Shown: positions 17,712 to 26,791, counted from the stretch's first letter. The stretch: 35,396 bases of DNA from Clostridia bacterium (GCA_017415145.1 JAFQJE010000003.1:1-35396); one strand, 5' to 3'. The notes: generated by a model from the letters alone, not told the origin. Program-made: numbers and translations.

Positions 17712-18587
17712 TTGAACTCTGTTTTTGATATTATTAACGTTCCTTTAGGATACCTGTTTCGCGGTATCTATACGTTTGTCGGAAGCTATGGTTGGACAAT
17801 TATTCTGTTCACGATTATAATAAAATTGATTTTGGTTCCCTTGAATATCAAGCAGCAAAAATCAATGAAAAAGACTCAGGCTATACAGCCAAGACTTATG
17901 AAGTTACAGGAAAAGTATGGTCAGGACAAAGAAAAATTAAGTCAGGAAACAATGAAACTTTATCAGGAGGCAGGCGTAAATCCTATGGGTGGTTGCCTTC
18001 CTATGCTTATTCAGTTTCCTATAATTATTGCTCTTTATAACATCATCAGGAAGCCTATGAGCTATGTTATGATGTTATCAAAAGAAGTAATTGGAATTAT
18101 AAACGAGCGTTTAGGCGGGGTAGAGCCTATAGACCAGATTGGTCTTGCAAAGAGTATGGGCGGTTCAATGGACAAGTTAAGTGACGTTGTTAGTGAGAGT
18201 GCATTGATTAACTTTGACTTTTTCGGATTTGATTTGTCTGTTACTCCTACATTTAACTTTATTATGCAGAACTGGCAGTACGCACTTATTCCTATTCTGG
18301 CAGGTTTAACAACATACCTTGTATCTGTTGTTTCTACTAAAATCAGCGGAACAGGTGCTAATCCCGATGCAGCAGGCAGCATGAAGACAATGAACACAAT
18401 ATTCCCCTTTATGACAGCCTGGTTTGCAATTACACTTCCTGCAGGCTTAGGTCTTTACTGGACAATATCAAACTTGTTCCAGATTGGACAGATGTTTGTT
18501 TTGAACAAGGTATTGAAGGTTGAAGTTCCCACAATACTTTCAGAAGACGAAAAGCATTTCAGGGAGCGTAAAAAGAAAAAGAAGTAA
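17712..18587 (+). CDS. yidC: Membrane protein insertase YidC/Oxa1 (SpoIIIJ type)
   Basis: Inserts and folds membrane proteins, alone or with SecYEG. The 291-residue protein has about five membrane helices: near 28-45, 90-112 (after the cytoplasmic hairpin rich in K/Q), 130-150 weakly, 185-208 and 225-262. The conserved hairpin NIKQQKSMKKTQAIQPRL and the segment GVNPMGGCLPMLIQFPIIIALY are plain. The basic residue of the hydrophilic groove, Arg in the Bacillus and E. coli proteins, appears to be K38 (TIIIKLILVPL), a conservative change. The start is TTG 17712 with AAGGAGG 6 nt upstream. No lipobox is evident in the N-terminus, unlike Bacillus SpoIIIJ. In spore formers it also supports forespore-mother cell signalling. 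Confidence 0.95.
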   Translation: MNSVFDIINVPLGYLFRGIYTFVGSYGWTIILFTIIIKLILVPLNIKQQKSMKKTQAIQPRLMKLQEKYGQDKEKLSQETMKLYQEAGVNPMGGCLPMLIQFPIIIALYNIIRKPMSYVMMLSKEVIGIINERLGGVEPIDQIGLAKSMGGSMDKLSDVVSESALINFDFFGFDLSVTPTFNFIMQNWQYALIPILAGLTTYLVSVVSTKISGTGANPDAAGSMKTMNTIFPFMTAWFAITLPAGLGLYWTISNLFQIGQMFVLNKVLKVEVPTILSEDEKHFRERKKKKK

Positions 18588-18603
18588 AGAAAGGTAGTTA
18601 AAT

Positions 18604-19227
18604 ATGAGTAAAAGCGTAGAAATCACGGCAAAAACCGTTGACGAAGCGATAGAAATAGCCATTGCAGAATTAAAGCTTGACAGAAGTAATGTTAAGGTTG
18701 AGGTTTTAGAATCTGGCAGCAAGGGTTTATTTGGTATCGGTGCAAAAGAGGCTGTTGTTCGTGTTACAGCAGACGTTAATTTAGAAGAACGTGCCCGCAG
18801 CTTTTTAGATGATGTTTTCTTCTCAATGGGCATGAAGGTAGATTTTGAAATCAAGCGCGAAGGCAAAATAATGAGAATTAATCTCATTGGTGATAATTTA
18901 GGTATCATTATTGGTAAGCGTGGAGATACACTTGATTCATTAGAACATTTGACAAATCTTTGTGTAAACAAGGGTGACGTTGAATATGTAAAGGTTGTAT
19001 TGGATGTTGAAAATTACAGAGCAAGACGTGAGCAGACATTAATCAAGCTTGCTAAAAACCTTGCATCAACTGTAGTTAGAACAGGCAAAAAAATTACACT
19101 TGAGCCTATGCACTCAAACGAGAGAAGAATTATCCATGCAACGCTGCAGTCAAATGACAACGTTGAAACATACAGTGTAGGCGAAGAGCCCAACCGTAAG
19201 GTTGTTATTGCAATTAAAAAGAAATAA
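18604..19227 (+). CDS. jag: RNA-binding protein Jag / KhpB (EloR)
   Basis: A 207-residue cytosolic RNA-binding protein with three parts: Jag_N (1-50, SVEITAKTVDEAIEIAIAEL and GSKGLFGIGAKEA), a KH domain (about 75-150) with the GxxG loop in IIIGKRGDTLDS, and a C-terminal R3H domain (about 150-207; RREQTLIKLAKNLA, EPMHSNERRIIHATLQ). Family members bind many RNAs, often with KhpA, and tune cell elongation. It follows yidC by 16 nt as in most Bacillota, and ends before a strong terminator, so it closes the rpmH operon. The mnmE/mnmG genes usually found next are absent. Confidence 0.95.
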   Translation: MSKSVEITAKTVDEAIEIAIAELKLDRSNVKVEVLESGSKGLFGIGAKEAVVRVTADVNLEERARSFLDDVFFSMGMKVDFEIKREGKIMRINLIGDNLGIIIGKRGDTLDSLEHLTNLCVNKGDVEYVKVVLDVENYRARREQTLIKLAKNLASTVVRTGKKITLEPMHSNERRIIHATLQSNDNVETYSVGEEPNRKVVIAIKKK

Positions 19228-19232
19228 GAATG

Positions 19233-19273
19233 AAAAAAGGTCTGTAAAACAAATAGTTTGGCAGACCTTTTTT
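19233..19273 (+). terminator. Intrinsic terminator after jag
   Basis: The 12-bp stem AAAAAAGGTCTG (19233-19244) / CAGACCTTTTTT (19262-19273) encloses a loop with a small inner AAAC/GTTT pairing. It ends in a T-run, 5 nt after the jag stop. It separates the rpmH operon from rarA. Confidence 0.87.
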
Positions 19274-19294
19274 GAAAATAAAGAGGTGGCATAG

Positions 19295-20566
19295 ATGCTC
19301 AATCCGTTAGCAGACAGAATAAGACCTGAAAGGCTTGAAGACTTTGTAGGACAAAAGCATTTAGTAGGCGAGGATAAGCTTTTATATAAAATTATAAAAT
19401 CTGGTAAAATTTCAAATATGATATTTTATGGACCATCGGGTACGGGAAAAACCACTATGGCGAATATCGCAGCCAAAATGTGTAACAAGCGCCTTTATAA
19501 GCTAAATGCCACCAATGCATCTGTTTCAGATATTAAGGCTATAATTGCAGAAATTGGTGCGATAGGAAGCGAAAACGGCATACTGTTGTATCTGGATGAA
19601 ATACAGAATTTCAACAAAAAGCAACAGCAATCGCTATTGGAAGTAATAGAAAACGGTTCGGTAACACTCATTGCGAGCACTACAGAGAATCCTTATTTTT
19701 ATGTATATAATGCGATTTTGAGTCGTTCATCTGTGTTTGAATTTAAGCCATTAGAAAAAGAAGACGTTGAAAAAGCAGTAAAACGTGGAGTCAAGATTTT
19801 AGAAAAAGAGCTGGATACAAAAGTCAGATTTGAAACAGGAGCACTTGAAGCTATTGCACAAACCTGTGGTGGAGATGTGAGAAAGTCTTTGAACACATTA
19901 GAACTTTGTGTAAATTCAGCAGGTGATACTGCGGACGGAAATGTGAAGATTTCAGTTTCTATGGTAGAGCAGGCAGCTGCTAAAAAAGCGTTTCGCCACG
20001 ACAGAGATGGAGATAGTCACTATGACGTTTTGTCATGTTTTCAAAAATCAATACGAGGCAGCGACCCTGATGCAGCAGTACATTATTTAGCAAGGATTTT
20101 ACAGGCGGGAGATTTAGCATCTGCCTGCAGAAGACTTATGGTTATTGCATCAGAAGATATAGGACTTGCTTATCCTATGGCAGCATCAATCGTAAAATCA
20201 TGTGTAGACAGTGCACAGCAATTAGGTTTACCTGAGGCAAGAATTCCACTAGCACAAGCAACACTCTTACTTGCTACAGCACCTAAATCAAATTCTGCTG
20301 TCTGTGCAATTGATGCGGCGTTTTCAGATATCGAGTCAGGTGATGCCGGGGAAATTCCTGTGCATCTTAAAGATTCACATTATGGCGGTGCAGAGAAACT
20401 CGGTCACGGGCAAGGGTATAAATATCCCCATGACTACAAAAACAACTATGTAAAACAGGATTATCTTCCAGAAAAACTGTGTGGCAGAAAATACTATAGC
20501 CCTGGAGATAACAAAAATGAGAATGCTATTAAAAAATATTGGGAAGAAGTAAAAAAAGGTGACTAA
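19295..20566 (+). CDS. rarA: Replication-associated recombination protein RarA (MgsA) AAA+ ATPase
   Basis: A clamp-loader-like AAA+ ATPase that acts at stalled replication forks. The 423-residue protein starts NPLADRIRPERLEDFVGQKHLV, then Walker A FYGPSGTGKTT, Walker B LYLDEIQNFNK, sensor 1 ASTTENPYF and sensor 2 GGDVRKSLNTLE. The tetramerisation part follows (RHDRDGDSHYDVLSCFQKSIRGSDPDAAVHYLARIL), with the RarA-typical tail containing PVHLKDSHYGGAEKLGHGQGYKYPHD. AGAGGTGG at 19282-19289 precedes ATG 19295. I see no separate promoter in the 67-bp gap after the jag terminator, so its promoter remains unidentified. Confidence 0.95.
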   Translation: MLNPLADRIRPERLEDFVGQKHLVGEDKLLYKIIKSGKISNMIFYGPSGTGKTTMANIAAKMCNKRLYKLNATNASVSDIKAIIAEIGAIGSENGILLYLDEIQNFNKKQQQSLLEVIENGSVTLIASTTENPYFYVYNAILSRSSVFEFKPLEKEDVEKAVKRGVKILEKELDTKVRFETGALEAIAQTCGGDVRKSLNTLELCVNSAGDTADGNVKISVSMVEQAAAKKAFRHDRDGDSHYDVLSCFQKSIRGSDPDAAVHYLARILQAGDLASACRRLMVIASEDIGLAYPMAASIVKSCVDSAQQLGLPEARIPLAQATLLLATAPKSNSAVCAIDAAFSDIESGDAGEIPVHLKDSHYGGAEKLGHGQGYKYPHDYKNNYVKQDYLPEKLCGRKYYSPGDNKNENAIKKYWEEVKKGD

Positions 20567-20567
20567 A

Positions 20568-21338
20568 ATGGACGCATATTCAAAATTTGCGCAAGTTTAT
20601 GATGAATTGATGGAAGATGTTCCGTATGAGGAAATTTCCCAAATCATAGACAGTAAAATTAAAAAATATGGTGTAGGGAATAATATTGTCTTAGACCTTG
20701 CCTGCGGAACAGGCACGCTTACAAAACATTTATCGGATAAAGGCTACGAAATGATTGGTGCAGATATGTCGGCTGAAATGCTGCAGATAGCACAGGAAAA
20801 GAACCCTGGTGTACTTTTTTTGAATCAGCCTATGGAAGACTTTGAACTTTACGGCACTGTGGGTGCGATAGTTTGCTCATTAGACAGTGTAAATTATCTT
20901 TTGGATGATGAAAGTCTTTATGAAACTTTCAGACTATGTAATAATTATTTAGAACCTGACGGATTGCTTATTTTTGATATAAATACAGAGTATAAATTCA
21001 AAAACATACTGGCTGATAATATTTTTACATTTGACAATGACAGGATTTTTTACACATGGGAAAACAACTACTGTGAAGAAGAAAAACTCTGTGATTTTTA
21101 TCTGACTTTCTTTGTGAAAGATGGGGACTTATATTCCCGTTTTGATGAGGTTCATACAGAAAGAGTATACAGTAATTTAGAAATAGAAAATGCACTGACC
21201 GCAAATGGTTTCGAGATTTTGGAAAAACTTGATAATTTTACGAATAATCCTGCTAAAGAAAATAGCGAAAGAGTAATGTATGTTTGTAAAAATGTAGATT
21301 CAATTCAGGCAAAAAATTCTAAGGGAGAACAGATATGA
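20568..21338 (+). CDS. Class I SAM-dependent methyltransferase (YqeM-like)
   Basis: A 256-residue Rossmann-fold methyltransferase: N-terminal YSKFAQVYDELMEDVPY, motif I VLDLACGTGTLTKHL with the acidic residue of motif II in GADMSAEML, motif IV ICSLDSVNYLLDDE, and a C-terminal beta-rich part with HTERVYSNLEIENALTANGFEIL. It resembles the uncharacterised YqeM proteins; the methyl acceptor is unknown. The frame opens at GTG 20559, but AAAGGTG at 20553-20559 serves ATG 20568, one base after the rarA stop. Its own stop overlaps the thiI start as ATGA, so it may act in the same tRNA-modification setting (inference). Confidence 0.85.
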   Translation: MDAYSKFAQVYDELMEDVPYEEISQIIDSKIKKYGVGNNIVLDLACGTGTLTKHLSDKGYEMIGADMSAEMLQIAQEKNPGVLFLNQPMEDFELYGTVGAIVCSLDSVNYLLDDESLYETFRLCNNYLEPDGLLIFDINTEYKFKNILADNIFTFDNDRIFYTWENNYCEEEKLCDFYLTFFVKDGDLYSRFDEVHTERVYSNLEIENALTANGFEILEKLDNFTNNPAKENSERVMYVCKNVDSIQAKNSKGEQI

Positions 21339-22495
21339 AACAAATTATATTGGTTAAATACGGAGAAATAATCTTAAAAGGCTTAAATCGTCACGCCTTT
21401 GAGGATTTACTTATAAAAAATATCAAAGGTGCTCTTCGCCCAAACAAGGCAGAGGTTTGGCGTGCACAGGCTACAATTTATATTGATATGGCAGATCCTG
21501 CTGTTATCGATGATGCAGTAGAAAGTTTAAAAAAAGTTTTCGGTATCGTAGCAATAATTAAAGCTTTTGTTTTGTCAAAAGACTTTGAAGAGCTAAAGAC
21601 ACAGGCGGTAGAAGCTTTGCGTGGAGAACTCGAGAGTACTAAAACATTCAAGGTAGAAGCAAAGCGTGCGGACAAAAAATATCATATGACATCTCCTGAA
21701 ATCTGTATGGAGTTAGGCGGACATTTATACGAAAGCTTCCCTGGAATTGAGGTAGATGTAAAGAATCCTGAAAAGGTTGTAACTGCTGAGGTAAGAGAAA
21801 CAAACATATATGTATATTGCAAGCGTGAAAAAGGTCTTGGCGGTATGCCTGTTGGTTCAAATTCCAAGGGCATGCTGTTGCTCTCGGGCGGTATTGACAG
21901 CCCTGTTGCAGGATATATGTGTGCAAAACGTGGACTTGGTCTTGAGTCTGTTCACTTTTTCTCGCATCCTTATACAAGCCAGCGTGCAAAGGATAAGGTT
22001 TTAACTTTGGCAAAACTCCTTGGAAAATACACAGGCGGTATGAAGGTTCATATTGTGCCTTTTACAGATATTCAGCTTGCAATAAAAGAAAAATGTCCCT
22101 CTGACCAGTTAACTATCATAATGAGAAGATTTATGATGGCGATTGCAGAGAAAGTTGCACAAAATAATGGTGCAAAGGCACTTGTTACAGGTGAGAGTAT
22201 CGGTCAGGTTGCAAGTCAGACGGTAGAAGCGATGTATGTAACAAACGAAATCGTAAAAATGCCCGTATTCAGACCTGTTATTGGTATGGACAAAGAAGAA
22301 ATAATAACAATAGCACGTAAGATTGATACTTTTGAAACATCCACATTACCTTATGAGGATTGTTGTACAATATTTACTCCCAGGCATCCATTAACAAAAC
22401 CAAAACTTGACAAAATCAAGCAATCAGAAAAACTCCTTGAGTTTGATAGATTAGTTGATGAGGCAGTAGCAGGGGTAGAAGTAGTAGAGGTTTAA
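21335..22495 (+). CDS. thiI: tRNA 4-thiouridine sulfurtransferase ThiI
   Basis: Adenylates U8 of tRNA and inserts sulfur to give 4-thiouridine, a near-UV sensor; can also feed sulfur to thiamine thiazole synthesis. The 386-residue protein has an N-terminal ferredoxin-like domain (KYGEIILKGLNRHAFE), a THUMP domain (about 60-165; FKVEAKRADKKYHMTSPEI) and a PP-loop ATP pyrophosphatase domain with LLLSGGIDSPVAG. The C-terminal CC pair lies in PYEDCCTIFTPRHP. There is no rhodanese domain, as is usual in Gram-positive forms, so a partner cysteine desulfurase is needed, but none is encoded next to it here. It starts inside the preceding stop (ATGA). Confidence 0.95.
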   Translation: MKQIILVKYGEIILKGLNRHAFEDLLIKNIKGALRPNKAEVWRAQATIYIDMADPAVIDDAVESLKKVFGIVAIIKAFVLSKDFEELKTQAVEALRGELESTKTFKVEAKRADKKYHMTSPEICMELGGHLYESFPGIEVDVKNPEKVVTAEVRETNIYVYCKREKGLGGMPVGSNSKGMLLLSGGIDSPVAGYMCAKRGLGLESVHFFSHPYTSQRAKDKVLTLAKLLGKYTGGMKVHIVPFTDIQLAIKEKCPSDQLTIIMRRFMMAIAEKVAQNNGAKALVTGESIGQVASQTVEAMYVTNEIVKMPVFRPVIGMDKEEIITIARKIDTFETSTLPYEDCCTIFTPRHPLTKPKLDKIKQSEKLLEFDRLVDEAVAGVEVVEV

Positions 22496-22500
22496 GGTAT

Positions 22501-24396
22501 ATGAGTTTACTTAGTTTATCAAAAGTGAATAAATACTTTGGTGAACGTTGCCTTTTTGAAAATGTTTCCTTTTCGGTAGAAGAACATGACAAAATTGGAC
22601 TCGTCGGTGCAAACGGCTGCGGAAAAACAACCCTTTTTAAGATGATTTTAGAGGGTGACACCCACGACGGAGGGGAAATGTTTTTGCCTAAAAGCACTAA
22701 TGTTGGCTACCTTGAACAGCATGCAGGACTTGATTCTGATTTGACAGTTTATGAGGAAGTTCTCACTGTTTTTTCACATCTTAAAGATATGGAAGAGAGG
22801 ATGCTTGAGCTTACGGGAAATATCGAGGCGGGCATTGGTGATGCTGAGGAAAATGCAGACAAACTCCACAAGCTTACTGAGGAGTATAAGGAAAATGACG
22901 GATACACCTACAAAAACATTGTCCGATCAAGCCTTTTAGGACTAGGTTTTTCAGAAGATGACCTGGATAAACCTTTTTCACTTTTGAGCGGTGGGCAAAA
23001 AACGAGAGTTTGCCTGTGTAAAATATTGCTCAGTGGTGCAAATTTACTGCTTTTGGACGAGCCTACAAACCATTTGGATATTGCATCAGTTGAATGGCTT
23101 GAGACTTTTCTTGCAAATTACAAGGGTGCATTTGTTGTTATATCTCACGACAGATACTTTTTAGATAAGGTAACAAACAAAACCTTTGAGCTTGAATATC
23201 AGCACCTTACCGCATTTGACGGAAATTACACAAGATACTTAAAACTCAAGGAAGAAAACGAAAAATATATAGAACGCCGATACGAAAACACCATGCGAGA
23301 AATCAAGCGTATCGAAGGGATTATAGAACAGCAGAAGCGTTGGAACAGAGAGCGTAACATAAAAACTGCAGAACACAAGCAAAAATCTGTAGACAGATTG
23401 AGGGAAACTCTTGTAATTCCTAAAGAAGAACTCGACAGCATAAAGCCACGTTTCGAGATAACAAGAACAGGTGCAAATGAGGTATTGGACGTCAAAAACC
23501 TTTCTAAATCATTTGGTGACAATCATTTGTTTTCAGATATCAATCTTCTTATAAGAAGAGGGGAGCGTGTGTTTTTGCTGGGAGATAATGGTTGTGGCAA
23601 AACTACACTTTTTAAGATACTGATAGACAGTGAAAAGGCAGATACAGGAGAAATAAAAATAGGCTCAAGCGTAGATGTAGGATATTTTGACCAGACTCAG
23701 TCAACACTTGATTACAGTAAAACCTTATTTGATGAAGTGGCAGATACATTTCCTGAACTGACAATTACAGATGTCCGCAATGCATTGGCAGGGTTTTTAT
23801 TTAAAGCAGATGATGCTTTTAAATATATATCAGAGTTATCAGGCGGAGAGCGTGCAAGACTGATGCTTTTAAAGCTTATGTTAAAGCGTGCAAATTTTCT
23901 TCTTTTGGACGAACCGACAAATCACTTAGATATAAAATCCCGTGAAATGCTTGAGGATGCTTTGGAAAAGTATCAGGGCACGATATTTGCAATTTCCCAC
24001 GACAGATATTTTATAAATAAGCTTTCAAACAGAATTTTGCGTCTTAATAACAAAAAACTTGAAAATTATCAAGGAAACTATTCCTATTACCTTGAAAAAA
24101 GTACAAAAACGTCTTCTGATGAAAAGATAAAAGAGACAGTAAAGATTTCAAGTGAAAAAGAGGATTACCTTTTAAAGAAGAAAAATGCGGCAGATGAACG
24201 CAAGCGTAAAAACAGAATTGAAAAGTTAGAGGCAGAAATTGCTCGGACGGAAGAAACAATAGAAAATCTCAATGGGGAATTGTTATTACCTGAGAATACT
24301 TCTGACTATGTCAAATGTGCCGAAATTACTGAAAAAATTGAAGAACTAAATGACAAATTATTATTGTTATATGAAGAATGGGAGAGCCTGCAATAA
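22501..24396 (+). CDS. ABC-F family ribosome-associated ATPase
   Basis: A 631-residue soluble protein with two ABC ATPase cassettes and no membrane helices. First cassette: GANGCGKTT, LLSGGQKTRVCL, LLLLDEPTNHLDIASVEWL; second: GDNGCGKTT, ELSGGERARLMLL, LLLDEPTNHLDIKSREML. The linker between them (about 240-315) is charged and helical (YERRYENTMREIKRIEGIIEQQ region), and a C-terminal coiled coil ends the protein (about 565-631). ABC-F proteins bind the ribosomal E site; the group resembles housekeeping YdiF/Uup types. A role in antibiotic resistance is possible for the family but not indicated. It lies 5 nt after thiI and ends at a weak terminator. Confidence 0.9.
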   Translation: MSLLSLSKVNKYFGERCLFENVSFSVEEHDKIGLVGANGCGKTTLFKMILEGDTHDGGEMFLPKSTNVGYLEQHAGLDSDLTVYEEVLTVFSHLKDMEERMLELTGNIEAGIGDAEENADKLHKLTEEYKENDGYTYKNIVRSSLLGLGFSEDDLDKPFSLLSGGQKTRVCLCKILLSGANLLLLDEPTNHLDIASVEWLETFLANYKGAFVVISHDRYFLDKVTNKTFELEYQHLTAFDGNYTRYLKLKEENEKYIERRYENTMREIKRIEGIIEQQKRWNRERNIKTAEHKQKSVDRLRETLVIPKEELDSIKPRFEITRTGANEVLDVKNLSKSFGDNHLFSDINLLIRRGERVFLLGDNGCGKTTLFKILIDSEKADTGEIKIGSSVDVGYFDQTQSTLDYSKTLFDEVADTFPELTITDVRNALAGFLFKADDAFKYISELSGGERARLMLLKLMLKRANFLLLDEPTNHLDIKSREMLEDALEKYQGTIFAISHDRYFINKLSNRILRLNNKKLENYQGNYSYYLEKSTKTSSDEKIKETVKISSEKEDYLLKKKNAADERKRKNRIEKLEAEIARTEETIENLNGELLLPENTSDYVKCAEITEKIEELNDKLLLLYEEWESLQ

Positions 24397-24412
24397 AATG
24401 CAGACTCTCTTT
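24382..24412 (+). terminator. Imperfect hairpin at the end of the ABC-F gene
   Basis: The stem pairs GGAGAG with CTCTCT-side bases and CTGCA (24388-24392) with TGCAG (24399-24403), broken by one C-A mismatch; loop ATAAAA. Only a short T-run follows, so the stronger hairpin at 24430 may do most of the work. Confidence 0.5.
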
Positions 24413-24429
24413 CATATTATGACAACAAA

Positions 24430-24460
24430 AAAGCGGTGGAAATCCACCGCTTTAAATTTT
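24430..24460. terminator. Strong bidirectional terminator between the ABC-F gene and secF
   Basis: The 10-bp stem AAAGCGGTGG (24430-24439) / CCACCGCTTT (24444-24453) has a tight AAAT loop. On the minus strand it is followed by seven T, on the plus strand by AAATTTTTC; it lies just past the secF stop at 24463. Confidence 0.87.
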
Positions 24461-24462
24461 TC

Positions 24463-25347
24463 TTATCTTCTAGCAAGTTTTTTCTTTTTAACTAAAGATT
24501 TAAGACCTGCCCATACAGAACCTGCTAAGAACACACTGGAGTATGTTCCGGCAAGTAAACCTACCATAAGGGGAAGTGCAAATTCTTTGATTGAGTCAAC
24601 ACCTAAAACGTACAGCAATACTACAGGAACAATAGTAGTTAATGTTGTATAGATAGAACGTTTTAAAGTCTGGTTTACACTTGTATTAACCAATGATTTT
24701 AAATCTCTCATCGCTTTACCCTGATTTTCACGAACACGGTCAAATACAACGATTGTGTTGTTGATAGAGTAACCGATGATTGTAAGCATAGCAGCAATGA
24801 AGTTTGCGTTCATAGGAACTCTGAATACTGCGTAGAATGTAAGCATTATCAGTACGTCGTGAATAAGACAGATTACCGCAGAAAGACCTGTGAAGAACTC
24901 GAATCTTATTACAATGTAGATAAACATTAAAAGACAAGCAATCAAAGCTGCAGTTAAAGCCTGACTTCTGAGTTCTGCACCCATTGTTGCAGTAACGTCT
25001 TCAATCTGAATAAATGCTGTATTTCTGTCAATGCCATACTTATCTACTAAAGCGGTCTGTATCTTATCTCTTACATCACGTTCAATAGGTGTTGTCTGGA
25101 TAACAACAACATTACCATCTGATTTAAGAACATTAGGACTTTTGATTGAGGAGTCAGCACTTTCGACAACCTTTGCAATTTCACCTAAGTCTGCTTCTTT
25201 TCCCATATCAACATACATTGTCATACCGCCGGCAAAGTCAACGTCCTGAACAAAACCGCCGTTTGCGGCAAAGAAGATAACACCCAAAAGAATGAGTACC
25301 AAAGGAATAGCAAAATAAATTTTTGCTTTTTCTACTATTTTAAGCAT
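24463..25347 (-). CDS. secF: Protein translocase subunit SecF
   Basis: Part of the SecDF complex that uses the proton gradient to pull secreted proteins through SecYEG. The 294-residue protein has six predicted helices, the first at about 10-30. The signature DFAGGMTMYVDM lies at the start of the small periplasm-type domain, and the conserved VIRFEFFTGLSAVICLIHDVLIMLTFY and IIGYSINNTIVVFDRVREN segments follow. It ends in KKKKLARR. Its start shares one base with the secD stop (TAATG), so it is translationally coupled, with AAGGAGG inside the end of secD. Confidence 0.96.
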   Translation of the reverse strand: MLKIVEKAKIYFAIPLVLILLGVIFFAANGGFVQDVDFAGGMTMYVDMGKEADLGEIAKVVESADSSIKSPNVLKSDGNVVVIQTTPIERDVRDKIQTALVDKYGIDRNTAFIQIEDVTATMGAELRSQALTAALIACLLMFIYIVIRFEFFTGLSAVICLIHDVLIMLTFYAVFRVPMNANFIAAMLTIIGYSINNTIVVFDRVRENQGKAMRDLKSLVNTSVNQTLKRSIYTTLTTIVPVVLLYVLGVDSIKEFALPLMVGLLAGTYSSVFLAGSVWAGLKSLVKKKKLARR

Positions 25348-26645
25348 TATTCTACTACCTCCTTTTTCTTTCTTACACCGTATAAAGCAATATTCTTGAT
25401 TTTGAGATCAACAACAAGATTCAACAAATACTTTGTAACGAATATTGCAGTAAACATACTAACAACTGTACCGATAGCAAGGGTTATAGCAAAGCCCTGA
25501 ATTGTACCTGTACCGAAAATGTAGAGGACAACTGCGGCGATGATTGTTGTGATGTTTGCGTCAATGATAGCGATGAAAGCTCTGTTGAAACCAGAAACAA
25601 CTGATGTTTTAATTGTCTTACCTAATTTCAACTCTTCCTTAATTCTTTCAAATATAATAACGTTAGCATCAACTGCCATACCGATTGAAAGGATGATACC
25701 TGCAATACCGGCAAGACTCAAGTTGATTCTGAAGAATGTCATTATATAAACAACAATAGCAATGTAAGCTAAAAGTGCAATGTCTGCAACAAGACCGGGA
25801 AGTCTGTAAATCAATAACATAAATAAAAGAATAAGGATAATACCAATACCTGCTGCAATTAAGCTGGTCTTCAATGCTTCTTCACCAAGTGTAGGTCCGA
25901 TAGAGCTCAACTCAACATCTTTAATAGAGAAGGGTAAGTTACCTGAATTGATTAAAGCTGCAAGCTCTGCTGTTTCGGTAGAATCTGTAAATCCGCCTGA
26001 GATTACACATTCTGACTGATTAATTGCAGTAGTAACTCTGGGCTGGCTGATAACTTCATCGTCAAGCTTGATTGCGATGTAGTTTGAACCTTCTGCCTTC
26101 TGTGAAGCAATTGACGTTGCCTGAGCAAATTTGTCAATACCTGATGAGTTGAGTTTGAGCTTTACATGATGAACGGCAACGCCTGTATCATCGATAGCAG
26201 CGTATGCTGCTGTAGCTGATGAAACGTCTGATGCCTCTAATACTGTATTGCCGTCTGAATCAGCAAAAGTAAGAACAGCTGTTTTACCCAATGTTTCTAC
26301 TGCTTCCTGGGGGTCCTGAATTGCAGGAATTTCAATTCTTACTTTCTTTTCTCCCTGACGGGAAACTGTTGCCTCGTTGTAACCTAACGAGTCAAGACGG
26401 TTTCTTAATACGTTCTCAACTGACTGCATCTGTTCGTCTGTTGCAGTTTCAGTCTGAGCTTCATAAGTAATAACTGAACCGCCGACAAGGTCTAAGCCCT
26501 GTCTGATACCCCAGTCTTCATCCAATGCGTTGGGGTAAGTAATGTCATAATCAAACACGCTTATATTCATACCGCCAAGTACGACTACAACCGATGTAAC
26601 GATTACAAGTAGGGCGATTATTAATTTCGCGATACTTTTTTTCAT
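25347..26645 (-). CDS. secD: Protein translocase subunit SecD
   Basis: The larger SecDF subunit. The 432-residue protein has one N-terminal helix (about 7-26), the extracellular head with RQGLDLVGGSVITYE (equivalent of the LGLDLxGG motif) and VRIEIPAIQDPQEA. Five C-terminal helices follow (from about 260), with IGMAVDANVIIFERIKEEL carrying the conserved acidic residue of the proton path. The head is shorter than in E. coli SecD, as usual for Bacillota. GGAGGC precedes ATG 26645. It is divergent from pheST, with its own promoter at 26677-26705. Confidence 0.96.
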   Translation of the reverse strand: MKKSIAKLIIALLVIVTSVVVVLGGMNISVFDYDITYPNALDEDWGIRQGLDLVGGSVITYEAQTETATDEQMQSVENVLRNRLDSLGYNEATVSRQGEKKVRIEIPAIQDPQEAVETLGKTAVLTFADSDGNTVLEASDVSSATAAYAAIDDTGVAVHHVKLKLNSSGIDKFAQATSIASQKAEGSNYIAIKLDDEVISQPRVTTAINQSECVISGGFTDSTETAELAALINSGNLPFSIKDVELSSIGPTLGEEALKTSLIAAGIGIILILLFMLLIYRLPGLVADIALLAYIAIVVYIMTFFRINLSLAGIAGIILSIGMAVDANVIIFERIKEELKLGKTIKTSVVSGFNRAFIAIIDANITTIIAAVVLYIFGTGTIQGFAITLAIGTVVSMFTAIFVTKYLLNLVVDLKIKNIALYGVRKKKEVVE

Positions 26646-26676
26646 TTGTCTGCCTCCTTTAAAATCGCATAGATAT

Positions 26677-26705
26677 ATTATATATTTTTATTCGATTTAA
26701 GTCAA
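26677..26705 (-). promoter_or_regulatory. Promoter of secD-secF
   Basis: On the minus strand TTGACT (26705-26700) and TATAAT (26682-26677) are 17 bp apart; five of six and six of six consensus bases. Leader about 25 nt, containing AAAGGAGG. Confidence 0.77.
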
Positions 26706-26756
26706 CAGAAAAATGGAATTTTTCCTTATAAAAAGTATAAAAATTGAATTTACTAC

Positions 26757-26785
26757 TTGAAAAATGGCAAAATGTGTGTTAGAAT
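26757..26785 (+). promoter_or_regulatory. Promoter of the pheST T-box leader
   Basis: TTGAAA (26757-26762), 17 bp, TAGAAT (26780-26785), with TG placed one base before the -10 (extended). The predicted start near 26792 fits the 5' end of the T-box structure. It lies back to back with the secDF promoter, about 50 bp apart. Confidence 0.8.
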
Positions 26786-26791
26786 GAGACA

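Noticed and set aside
22501-24396. ABC-F gene as an antibiotic resistance factor
   Set aside because: No resistance-type features seen; its place next to thiI and its overall form fit housekeeping ABC-F proteins.
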